Positions 1 to 5,680 of a stretch of 5,680 nt of DNA are shown here, in pieces; position 1 is the first letter of the stretch, and every line of letters starts with the position of its first letter. The notes beneath the pieces are model-generated. The model had not been told where the DNA came from. It did not search any database and saw only the letters and a list, made by a program, of their open reading frames with translations. The position numbers were made by a program, and so were the translations under genes. Source of the DNA: CAZQEZ01 sp964592475 (GTDB taxonomy: Bacteria > Bacteroidota > Bacteroidia > Cytophagales > Cyclobacteriaceae); assembly GCA_964592475.1 (NCBI GenBank), contig CAZQEZ010000226.1, forward strand, positions 1-5,680, in the 5' to 3' direction.

Positions 1-2
1 AC

Positions 3-26
3 AATTTAACATAGAACCGTTAAATT
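3..26 (-). terminator. Weak hairpin just past the permease stop codon
   Basis: AATTTAAC at 3-10 is perfectly complementary to GTTAAATT at 19-26, with an 8-base loop between them. It begins 8 bases beyond the permease stop codon in the direction of transcription, which is where a terminator would lie. Each arm has only one G-C pair, and the window ends before a U-run could be seen. It may be a weak terminator or a 3' end stabiliser, or chance in A+T-rich DNA. Confidence 0.3.
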
Positions 27-34
27 AAATAAAT

Positions 35-1396
35 TTATACGAAGAAACTCAAAAGCAGGCAAATCAAAAAGCCTACAACAGAAATGATAGTTTCCATAAC
101 CGTCCAGGATTGTAAAGTTTGCTTTTCATTTAATCCAAAATATTTACCAATCAACCAAAATCCGGAATCGTTCACATGCGATAAAGCTGTTGCTCCTGCA
201 GCTATTGAAAGCACCATTAAAGCTTTGCCCGCTTCTGATACTTCAAAATAAGACAATGATGGCGCCATAAATCCCGCCGCGGTAATCATTGCTACGGTAG
301 CACTACCTTGAGTAACTCTTACAATCAAAGCTATTAAATAAGCTAATACCAATGGAGGAAAATTAGCATTGGCCATAGCACTAGCCAAGCTCTCTCCTAT
401 TCCACTATCTACCAATACTTGCTTAAAAACACCCCCGGCTCCGGTAATTAATATAATTAAACCGGCAGGACCTAATGCTTTGGTGCTTAGCTTCATTAAT
501 TGTTGTTTAGAAAAACCTCTTTTGGTACCAAGAAAATAAATTGAATATAAAGTAACAATTATCAGAGCCGTAAAAGGATGCCCTATGAACTGGATTATAT
601 TCGTAAAGACTGAATGATTTATTACATCTTGCTGAATTAATGTTTGCACGGTCATAGCAAACACTATTAATATTAAAGGAAGCGCTATAACCATAGCTAC
701 CAGACTAAATGACGGTAATGGTTTTTTGTTATCGTTGCCAACCTCTTCTTTTATATCCAAATATTCCGGAACAGGAGCATAAATACGACTACCTATGTAT
801 CTTCCAAACCAGGGACCCGCTATTGCTACTGTTGGTATACCTACAATCAAACCAAATAAAATTACGTATCCAAGGTTGGCACCTAATAGATTAGCTACTG
901 CCACCGGACCAGGAGTTGGGGGAATGAAAGCATGGGTTACTGCTAAACCAGCCGCTAAAGGAATACCATAATATAATACAGACTTTCTCGCATCTTTGGC
1001 CAAGGAATAAACAACAGGAACCAAAATAACAAATCCAACATCAAGAAAAACAGGTATAGCTATGATAAAACCTGCAATAGCTAAAGCAGTAGGGGCTTTT
1101 TTAACACCAAATCGTGAAATCAATCCTTTTGCAACAGATTCAGCTCCACCTGACGCTTCTAGTATTTGTCCGAAAATTGCTCCCAGTCCTACAATTATGG
1201 CTACAAAACCTAAAGTATTTCCCATCCCTGTTTGCAAGCTTTCCATCACCTCTTCCGTATCCATGCCAGTGAGCAAGCCCACCAAAATACTCACGATAAG
1301 TAACGATACAAAAGCATGGATTTTTAGCCTTAATACCAAAAACAGTAAAAGAGCAATAGCAAATATTATTATTGAAATAAGAACCAGATGAGACAT
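35..1396 (-). CDS. GntP-family gluconate:H+ symporter (sugar-acid permease)
   Basis: This is an inner-membrane permease of the GntP family, whose members import gluconate and related acids (glycerate, idonate, fructuronate, D-serine) with protons. The 453 residues are almost entirely hydrophobic segments, and the length is close to the usual 440-450. Family signatures are HAFIPPTPGP at residues 155-164, TQGSATVA at 362-369 and HVNDSGFW at 407-414 near the C-terminus. The N-terminus begins directly with a membrane segment, so the ATG at 1396 fits. No Shine-Dalgarno sequence precedes it, as is usual in Bacteroidota. The exact substrate cannot be read from the sequence, and no gluconate kinase or regulator lies nearby in the window. 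An intrinsic terminator ends 40 bases upstream of its start, so it should be transcribed separately from the 71-residue gene or only by read-through. I saw no convincing promoter in that gap; TATTTTAG at 1415-1422 (minus strand) is a poor match. The family is sure, the substrate open. Confidence 0.95.
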   Translation of the reverse strand: MSHLVLISIIIFAIALLLFLVLRLKIHAFVSLLIVSILVGLLTGMDTEEVMESLQTGMGNTLGFVAIIVGLGAIFGQILEASGGAESVAKGLISRFGVKKAPTALAIAGFIIAIPVFLDVGFVILVPVVYSLAKDARKSVLYYGIPLAAGLAVTHAFIPPTPGPVAVANLLGANLGYVILFGLIVGIPTVAIAGPWFGRYIGSRIYAPVPEYLDIKEEVGNDNKKPLPSFSLVAMVIALPLILIVFAMTVQTLIQQDVINHSVFTNIIQFIGHPFTALIIVTLYSIYFLGTKRGFSKQQLMKLSTKALGPAGLIILITGAGGVFKQVLVDSGIGESLASAMANANFPPLVLAYLIALIVRVTQGSATVAMITAAGFMAPSLSYFEVSEAGKALMVLSIAAGATALSHVNDSGFWLIGKYFGLNEKQTLQSWTVMETIISVVGFLICLLLSFFV

Positions 1397-1436
1397 GCTT
1401 CAGTAATAAAAAGCCTAAAATAGGAAGAATTTAAAT

Positions 1437-1468
1437 AAAAAAAAAGCCTCTGAAGTTAACCAGAGGCT
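1437..1468 (-). terminator. Rho-independent terminator of the 71-residue gene
   Basis: The minus strand carries an 8-base-pair perfect stem (AGCCTCTG at 1445-1452 against CAGAGGCT at 1461-1468, given in plus-strand letters) with an 8-base loop. Read leftwards it is followed at once by an unbroken run of T residues (1445 down to 1437). The stem has five G-C pairs, high for this region. It starts 22 bases past the stop codon of the 71-residue gene. The opposite direction has no T-run, so it works leftwards only. It sits just before the permease gene and should insulate it. Confidence 0.88.
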
Positions 1469-1490
1469 CTATAATAAATATTTAATAGCG

Positions 1491-1706
1491 CTAATAGGTG
1501 AAATTTTTATAATTAAAATTTCTCTGCTTCATTAGGTGAAGCTTTTCCAGGTCAAAAATATCCAGATTATATAGATAATTTATTGATTCAGCCATTTCAC
1601 TATCCAATTTTACTGATATTTCTTCACCTTCACCATTATGTCCTTTGGCAATGGCTTGTCCTGGATTAAGAATAATCTCAAGACCATTATTGTTTTTAAA
1701 TTTCAT
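1491..1706 (-). CDS. Small protein of unknown function (71 residues)
   Basis: I do not recognise this protein. It is small and soluble, without a signal peptide or membrane segment. The first 35 residues (Asn/Gly/Glu-rich, with LNPGQAIAKG at 13-22) look like short beta strands and turns. Residues 36-60 are likely helical (acidic, then LEKLHL), and the tail is aromatic and basic (FNYKNFTY). Support that it is a real gene comes from its surroundings: a good Bacteroidota-type promoter lies 45 bases upstream of the start and a strong intrinsic terminator lies just past the stop, making it a complete single-gene unit. GGAAAAG a few bases before the ATG is at best a weak ribosome-binding site. It is not obviously linked in function to the permease downstream. 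Confidence 0.72.
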   Translation of the reverse strand: MKFKNNNGLEIILNPGQAIAKGHNGEGEEISVKLDSEMAESINYLYNLDIFDLEKLHLMKQRNFNYKNFTY

Positions 1707-1750
1707 AACTTTTCCAGGTTAAAATTTTACACATTCAATCTTTCAGCCTA

Positions 1751-1784
1751 CAAATTTAACAAATTCATTTCAAATTAGGTTCAA
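1751..1784 (-). promoter_or_regulatory. Bacteroidota-type promoter of the 71-residue gene
   Basis: Read leftwards, TTG at 1784-1782 is followed after 23 bases by TAAATTTG at 1758-1751. That is an exact match to the TAnnTTTG element at -7 and the TTG at -33 known for the main sigma factor of Bacteroidota, with a spacer at the long end of the accepted range. Transcription would begin near 1745, giving a leader of about 40 bases before the ATG at 1706. The assignment rests on consensus matching only. Confidence 0.55.
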
Positions 1785-1916
1785 TTGCGCAAAATAATAT
1801 TTTAATTAATTTAGTTTTATAAAATAAAAAACACATGATTTGAATATTTAAATTTAGAACTGATTGAAGTTTTGATATTTTACAAATTTACATGGATTAA
1901 TACTTAATTTTAAAAA

Positions 1917-1943
1917 TTCCATAAAGAAAAGTTTTTTGTGGAA
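1917..1943 (+). other. A+T-rich RNA hairpin in the gap
   Basis: Bases 1917-1928 pair with 1932-1943 around a 3-base loop. The 12-pair stem is unbroken only in the rightward RNA, where two positions (1922/1938 and 1926/1934) are U-G wobbles; in the leftward RNA they become A-C mismatches. It has two G-C pairs and no following T-run, so it is not a terminator. It may be part of a structured leader or small RNA, or chance in low-complexity DNA. Confidence 0.3.
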
Positions 1944-2011
1944 ATATTACATGGGTTTTTAGCATTTATTTAAAAAACTAATTCGCGAGCATATTGTGCT
2001 TTGGAAAAAAT

Positions 2012-2043
2012 AAAGATTCTAAAAATATCATTTTGGAATCTTT
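2012..2043 (+). other. Second A+T-rich hairpin in the gap
   Basis: Bases 2012-2024 pair with 2031-2043 around a 6-base loop, giving 13 pairs. Twelve are Watson-Crick pairs and one (2020/2035) is a U-G wobble in the rightward RNA. Read leftwards, the stem is followed by A and then six T residues, so it could also act as a weak terminator for RNA running past the phospholipase gene. With only two G-C pairs this is uncertain. It lies about 95 bases upstream of the 89-residue gene. Confidence 0.33.
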
Positions 2044-2136
2044 TATGAAATAGCAATATTTAAAAGTTCTAAAATTAAACAGAAGATTTTTATTTTGATC
2101 AAATTTTATTATCTTGGCCTTTAGAAATAATCATAG

Positions 2137-2406
2137 ATGATGAGCAAAATAAGCAAGATATCTCTACAACGACTTTTAGCAAAATCAGAAATTACGGCAG
2201 AGGAAGTCGATCTTTTCCTGAAAAATTACTTATCTAAAGTGATTGATGAAAATAAAAATGAAGGTCAGATCGAATTGATTCAAGAAAAATTAATTCAATT
2301 GAATAAAGATCTTTTAAAAATTTTGCCTGATTTTAAAAATAAGATTAAGCAATTTGATAAAATAATAAATAAATTTAATAAAGAAATTGACAAAATTAAT
2401 TACTAG
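2137..2406 (+). CDS. Small Lys/Ile/Asn-rich helical protein of unknown function
   Basis: I do not recognise this 89-residue protein. It has no signal peptide or membrane segment. Residues 1-35 have mixed composition and look like two short helices (ITAEEVDLFL at 19-28). Residues 36-89 are rich in Lys, Ile, Asn, Asp and Glu with hydrophobic residues spaced three or four apart, which suggests a long amphipathic helix or coiled coil. The start is a double ATG (2137 and 2140), either of which could be used. Upstream lie AATCAT at 2129-2134 and a one-mismatch -7 element, TATCTTGG at 2110-2117, which would give a leader of about 15 bases. A TTG lies only 12 bases before that element, too close for a good -33. 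It is the only rightward gene here and converges on the phospholipase gene. The N-terminal half reads like ordinary coding sequence, while the low-complexity C-terminal half is less telling. Confidence 0.6.
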   Translation: MMSKISKISLQRLLAKSEITAEEVDLFLKNYLSKVIDENKNEGQIELIQEKLIQLNKDLLKILPDFKNKIKQFDKIINKFNKEIDKINY

Positions 2407-2430
2407 TGTGTTAATTACAAAAATCACTAG
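2403..2430. repeat. Inverted repeat spanning both convergent stop codons
   Basis: CTAGTG at 2403-2408 is the exact reverse complement of CACTAG at 2425-2430, with 16 bases between. The TAG stop of the rightward small gene (2404-2406) and the TAG stop of the leftward phospholipase (2429-2427) sit in the two arms. It lies where a shared two-way terminator is expected, but the stem is only six pairs and neither side has a clear T-run, so any termination would be weak. Confidence 0.35.
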
Positions 2431-4055
2431 CGATTTTCAAGTTCTTGTGAACGAATCAATCCTTGATTTAAATGAGCACTATTGCCACCTTTCAGGTTTT
2501 CATTCATTGACTTTATTAATGCTTTACTTATTCGTTTTTTTACAAATCGAAATAATAATTTGACAGTTGATTTCAGCAGCCATCCATTTATTTTACCAGC
2601 AAATGATTTGAAAATTGCATCAATCCTATTTTCAATATGTTTTGTAAAGGAAGAAACTTCTTTTTCAGTATATATTGGATAAGATGGCTGAGTAATTTCT
2701 TCTTGTAAACCTGCCATTACCGGAATTATAGGTAGATATTCTTTACCTTGATCTTTGATAAGATACTCTTTTTTAGTTTCTTCATCCCAATTTTTAAATA
2801 AAATATTATCTACAGGTAATCGAAAATAGTGGGTAAGGAAACGTTGACAATTTCTCCGACCTAATTGGTAGTCATGCCTGCGAAAGCGCTTATCTAAAAA
2901 CCCCGAAAACCCATCGAGATATCCACAAGCAATCGGGAAAGCAGTGTATGAATCGGAACGCCTTGGCGCAATTAAGAAACGGTCATTATTATTTTCATTA
3001 AAAGCTTTATACAAATCTTCTATTCTAAACCTGGCTTGGCCTAGTAAGGATTTTAACAAATTACCTAATACCGGTAAAAGGTCTGTTTGCATTGATTTAC
3101 TCACATCAAAAGCAGTATCATTTGGAAAGGGGTCGACCATAATTATAGCTTTTTGATTTTCTGCGTCGTTTTGCAATTGTTGAAATGCCAGATTAAATGG
3201 TTCATTATTAAATGTACCTCCATCAACAGCCACAAAATCAAACCTTTGCAAATCAGATTCATTCCAATCAGGAGAAATAGTTACTTTTGTTAAACAGCCT
3301 TTATCATTGGGAATCTGATGATAACGATTGGAATAATCGAATGCTGAACGATTGAGATTAACTGCTGGTAAGCCTACCGGAAATGCACCGGTTGCTATAG
3401 CGCTGGAAGCATATAGTTGTACAATCTCCTTATTTGAAAAGTTGGAGTTTTTTCCATACTCAAGATTGCCATGTTTATTGATTTTGAAATGAATGTGATC
3501 ACTGTAAGTAAATATTCGATGAACTTTACTGGAGTTGCCTTGAAAAGTCACGTCATATGGAATTCCTTTCAGATTAGCCAAGGTATAATATACCTCAAGA
3601 TTCTCATCAACATAATCTCTGATTTTTTTATGCTTTTTATTAAAATGATCATCTTTGACGATTAAATTCTCGGCAATCCTTTTAACCATATTACCATTTA
3701 AAATTGCTTTCACACTACCATTATCTATATCATCAGTACCGAGCAATTCTTGAAATGACACTTCTTCTACCCAGGCTTTGTAGAGATCGTTATTTGGTGT
3801 AAAATTATTTTTATGATGAAAATGCTCAAAATTTTTATACAGCATTTTTGCCAGGATACCAGCAGTCATGCCACCCGCTGAGGCTCCAGTAATTACTTTA
3901 AGATTTACATGATGCTTAGGGCCATTATTTATCTTTTTATTTGATTCCCACACGTCCATAGCCTCGGTTAAAAAATCTACAACTCCTGCTGTGTAGGCAC
4001 CAGCCGAAACAGCTCCAGCCATTACAATACCTAAATTGATTTGGTCTTCTTGCAT
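2427..4055 (-). CDS. Patatin-like phospholipase family protein
   Basis: This is a predicted serine acyl hydrolase of the patatin family, which cleaves fatty acids from phospholipids or related lipids using a Ser-Asp dyad. The glycine-rich oxyanion-hole strand is at residues 14-24 (GAVSAGAYTAG). The nucleophile elbow GASAG is at 57-61 (Ser59). The patatin block ASSAIATGAFPVGLPAV is at 216-232, and the catalytic Asp278 lies in the motif DGG. All key residues are present, so it should be active. At 542 residues it is far longer than a minimal patatin domain (about 200-300). A second well-ordered block at 378-411 (GYLDGFSGFLDKRF, then LGRRNCQRFL) resembles a region I recall from large bacterial patatin-like proteins. 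Residues 475-515 form a basic amphipathic stretch that may bind membranes. There is no signal peptide, so it is probably cytoplasmic or on the inner face of the membrane. The start lies seven residues before the first strand. It follows the YihY gene by 63 bases. The substrate is unknown. Confidence 0.92.
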   Translation of the reverse strand: MQEDQINLGIVMAGAVSAGAYTAGVVDFLTEAMDVWESNKKINNGPKHHVNLKVITGASAGGMTAGILAKMLYKNFEHFHHKNNFTPNNDLYKAWVEEVSFQELLGTDDIDNGSVKAILNGNMVKRIAENLIVKDDHFNKKHKKIRDYVDENLEVYYTLANLKGIPYDVTFQGNSSKVHRIFTYSDHIHFKINKHGNLEYGKNSNFSNKEIVQLYASSAIATGAFPVGLPAVNLNRSAFDYSNRYHQIPNDKGCLTKVTISPDWNESDLQRFDFVAVDGGTFNNEPFNLAFQQLQNDAENQKAIIMVDPFPNDTAFDVSKSMQTDLLPVLGNLLKSLLGQARFRIEDLYKAFNENNNDRFLIAPRRSDSYTAFPIACGYLDGFSGFLDKRFRRHDYQLGRRNCQRFLTHYFRLPVDNILFKNWDEETKKEYLIKDQGKEYLPIIPVMAGLQEEITQPSYPIYTEKEVSSFTKHIENRIDAIFKSFAGKINGWLLKSTVKLLFRFVKKRISKALIKSMNENLKGGNSAHLNQGLIRSQELENR

Positions 4056-4078
4056 GAAAATGATGATTAAATAAGTAA

Positions 4079-4090
4079 TGTAATATTACA
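4079..4090. promoter_or_regulatory. 12-base perfect palindrome, possible operator
   Basis: TGTAATATTACA is a perfect palindrome 23 bases upstream of the phospholipase start codon, in the 63-base gap after the YihY gene. Symmetric TGTAA-N2-TTACA sites are of the kind bound by dimeric repressors, and the position would suit control of the phospholipase. Palindromes of this size also arise by chance in A+T-rich DNA, and no regulator gene is nearby. Confidence 0.28.
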
Positions 4091-4118
4091 CACAATTTCA
4101 CATAGAGCCAAATTATCT

Positions 4119-5039
4119 TTATTTTATTGGCTTCAATTCCTGCTTATACTTTACTGAATAAGAAGCAGGTTCAGGGTCAACATTAAAATATGAAGCATAT
4201 TCTTTAGTAAATTCAGCTCCAAAAAACAAAATAAGGCAAGAATAGGAAATCCACAACATAATCAATACAATTGAGCCTGCAGCACCATAGGTAGAGCCGG
4301 GATTGGTTTGCCCAAAATAAATACCTAAAGCAAATTTGGCCAATACAAACAATAACGAAGTTAGCAGTGCTCCCATCCAGACCACTCTCCAAGGGATTTT
4401 TACATCTGGTAATGCTTTAAACATGAGTGCAAATAATACAGTAACAATAAGTAATGAGATTAAAAAATTGACTACATAAAATAAGTACACCAAATACTCC
4501 GGCAAAAAACCCATAAACCAGCTTGTTAATTCGGAAATTAAAGCTGTTAGCACCAGACTCACTAATAGTAAAAAAGCAATAACAAGTATCATACCGAAAG
4601 CGGTAGCCCTATCCAACAAAACTCTTTTAAGGATGTTTTTGGGGTCTTCTTTTACTCGCCAGACAATGTTTAATGATTTCTGCAAATGAAAAAATGCACC
4701 AGTTGCTCCAAATAATAAAAATGCAATGCTTATAATCGAAGCTATGGTAGATCCTTCTTGCTTACTGGCATTGGCAATCATAACTTCTACTTGTTTGGAC
4801 GACTCATCGCCGAGCATCGACTTTATTTCTTCGCTTATTTGTCCTTGCATAGCTTCCTGTCCAAAAATATAACCTGCAGTATTTATCACAATTATCAATA
4901 AAGCAGGAAGTGATAGTAATGCATAATACGCTACTACTGCACTCAATCGGAACGGTTCATCCTGATTCCAGGATTGGAAAGTACGTTTTAAAATTTTCAA
5001 CAATCCTTTATTAAAAATAAATATCGGAATTTTTGCCAT
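4119..5039 (-). CDS. YihY/BrkB (UPF0761) family inner-membrane protein
   Basis: This 306-residue integral membrane protein belongs to the YihY/BrkB family. The family was once annotated as ribonuclease BN, but that activity belongs to another protein, and its true role is not settled. About six membrane segments can be placed at residues 34-56, 96-116, 147-170, 183-208, 217-242 and 250-276. Family hallmarks are AYYALLSLPALLI at 37-49, the segment around LPDVKIPWR at 210-218, the glycine-rich STYGAAGSIV at 249-258, and FFGAEFTKEYA at 272-282, where a charged pair follows the last membrane helix. Length is normal, and the short basic N-terminus before the first segment supports the ATG at 5039. 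There is no Shine-Dalgarno sequence; AATCAT lies 6 bases before the start. The gene begins 66 bases after the end of the broken hydrolase gene and is followed after 63 bases by the phospholipase, perhaps as one transcript. I see no clear promoter just upstream. Confidence 0.92.
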   Translation of the reverse strand: MAKIPIFIFNKGLLKILKRTFQSWNQDEPFRLSAVVAYYALLSLPALLIIVINTAGYIFGQEAMQGQISEEIKSMLGDESSKQVEVMIANASKQEGSTIASIISIAFLLFGATGAFFHLQKSLNIVWRVKEDPKNILKRVLLDRATAFGMILVIAFLLLVSLVLTALISELTSWFMGFLPEYLVYLFYVVNFLISLLIVTVLFALMFKALPDVKIPWRVVWMGALLTSLLFVLAKFALGIYFGQTNPGSTYGAAGSIVLIMLWISYSCLILFFGAEFTKEYASYFNVDPEPASYSVKYKQELKPIK

Positions 5040-5105
5040 TATCAGATGATTATTATTTTTTAAGTCAACAGCAATTATAGTCGCTTGTTATTAATTATTT
5101 AAGGT

Positions 5106-5664
5106 TTATTGATTGCAGAAAAAAGTTAGCACATGATTATTTTGATTTCTCCCATAATTAAAAAATCCATGGCCTTTATCTGGAAATATTTTTACTTCAT
5201 TGCTAATACCTTTGCGCGGTTCATCGATTCCTGAAAATCAAGAATATTTTCAATGGGAACAGTTTTATCGTTTTTTACGTGAAAAATAAGCGTAGGTGGC
5301 AAATCCGCATCTACTACATGATGTGATGGTGATAGTGCCCAGGCCATATCTTGTAAACGTTCATAACCATATCCGTCGGGCATAGTGCTTACTACCGGAT
5401 TGTACAGAATTAAAGCACATGGCTCAGGAGAAAATTTTCTTTTTTGGGATAAAAATGCTTTAAAGTAACTGTAGCTGCCGCCTAAAAGATGAAGACTGAG
5501 AATAGAATTATCGGTTTTTTATAATTATTTACAGAAGCATCTTTTATAGTATCCGGATAAAAAGCAATTGCACTAACAAAAAGGCAATTGCAGCTTAGCA
5601 AAGTGACTACAATAACTATCCTACTGAATAAAAAAATCAATTTTCGTAAAAAAACCCTATCCAT
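5106..5664 (-). pseudogene. Decayed secreted alpha/beta-hydrolase (esterase-like) gene
   Basis: Three leftward reading frames together make parts of one exported alpha/beta hydrolase. The first (ATG at 5664 to a TAG at 5482) gives a basic start, a hydrophobic signal segment with LLSC as a marginal lipoprotein site, and FYPDT. The second (from about 5518 to a TAA at 5192) gives LGGSYSYF, LILYNPVV, LSPSHHV and FHVKNDKTVP, where the Asp codon at 5267-5269 fits the catalytic acid. The third (about 5210 to a TAA at 5106) gives GISNEVKIFPDKGHGFFNYG, with the catalytic His codon at 5169-5171. Each join fits loss of one base. The combined frames give at most about 185 residues, whereas I recall such esterases at about 300. 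The stretch between the FYPDT start and NPVV seems to lack either the oxyanion HGG loop or an intact GxSxG nucleophile, as GGSYS keeps only GGS. Sequencing error could explain the frame changes but not the missing core. Confidence 0.8.
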
Positions 5665-5680
5665 TACCCCTCATTTTTCT

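Larger units (their letters stand above)
1707..2136. other. 430-base A+T-rich gap without a gene
   Basis: This is the divergent region between the leftward 71-residue gene and the rightward 89-residue gene. Neither strand holds a reading frame that looks coding. It carries the promoter of the 71-residue gene near its left end, two A+T-rich hairpins (1917-1943 and 2012-2043) and, near its right end, a weak promoter-like TATCTTGG at 2110-2117 for the 89-residue gene. I saw no tRNA-like, repeat-array or attachment-site structure. Confidence 0.6.

Noticed and set aside
709..1391. Rightward open frames of 61 and 109 codons (709-894 and 1062-1391)
   Set aside because: They lie antisense to the permease, whose protein carries clear family motifs. 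Their translations have odd composition and no recognisable domain.
2396..2418. Direct repeat TTAATTAC at 2396-2403 and 2411-2418
   Set aside because: Eight A+T-rich bases repeated once across a stop codon is readily expected by chance; there are no further copies in series.
2482..3665. Rightward open frames at 2482-2682, 2944-3156 and 3471-3665
   Set aside because: All are antisense to the phospholipase gene, which has intact catalytic motifs; they read as shadows of it.
5040..5105. TTGACT plus an A+T-rich box as a promoter for the YihY gene
   Set aside because: It resembles the E. coli consensus, not the Bacteroidota one. TATAATTG nearby has no suitably spaced TTG, so no promoter is called.
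5192..5215. Programmed ribosomal frameshifting at the second join of the hydrolase
   Set aside because: GCAAAGG is not a known slippery heptamer, no stem follows it clearly, and the gene also has another frame break and a missing core. Decay is simpler.
5192..5383. A separate 63-residue gene starting at the ATG at 5383
   Set aside because: The same frame stays open and hydrolase-like upstream to about 5518, and the matching histidine segment follows in another frame, so this is a piece of the broken gene.
1..5680. A hidden defence island, CRISPR array or mobile element
   Set aside because: No regularly spaced repeats, transposase, integrase, terminal inverted repeats or target-site duplications were seen. 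Patatin-like proteins act as effectors in some anti-phage systems (CapV in CBASS), but no cyclase or partner gene is next to this one, and a YihY protein is not a known partner.

Overview
The window looks like chromosomal DNA from a member of the Bacteroidota, probably a flavobacterium-like or cytophaga-like marine or soil organism. The sequence is very A+T-rich, most genes lack a Shine-Dalgarno sequence, and the one convincing promoter has the Bacteroidota form (TTG, 23-base spacer, TAnnTTTG). This assignment is an inference, since no rRNA or marker gene is present.

The layout falls into two blocks separated by an A+T-rich gap. The right-hand block (about 2427-5664) is read leftwards. It starts with a decayed alpha/beta-hydrolase gene (5664 to 5106), followed by an intact YihY/BrkB-family inner-membrane protein (5039 to 4119) and a large patatin-like phospholipase (4055 to 2427). 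The last two are 63 bases apart and may be co-transcribed. A 12-base perfect palindrome lies between them. The left-hand block, also read leftwards, has a 71-residue protein of unknown function (1706 to 1491) with its own promoter and a strong intrinsic terminator, then a GntP-family gluconate-type permease (1396 to 35).

Between the blocks lies a rightward gene for an 89-residue Lys/Ile/Asn-rich helical protein (2137-2406). It converges on the phospholipase gene with only 20 bases between the stop codons. The 430 bases upstream (1707-2136) hold no convincing gene. They contain the promoter of the 71-residue protein and two A+T-rich hairpins, both of which pair better as rightward RNA because of U-G wobbles.

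The genes do not form one obvious pathway. The phospholipase and YihY protein suggest membrane-lipid or envelope functions, while the permease suggests sugar-acid uptake. No mobile element, CRISPR array, tRNA, rRNA or clear defence system is visible. The points most worth a second look are the broken hydrolase, the two orphan small proteins, and the possible structured RNA in the gap.
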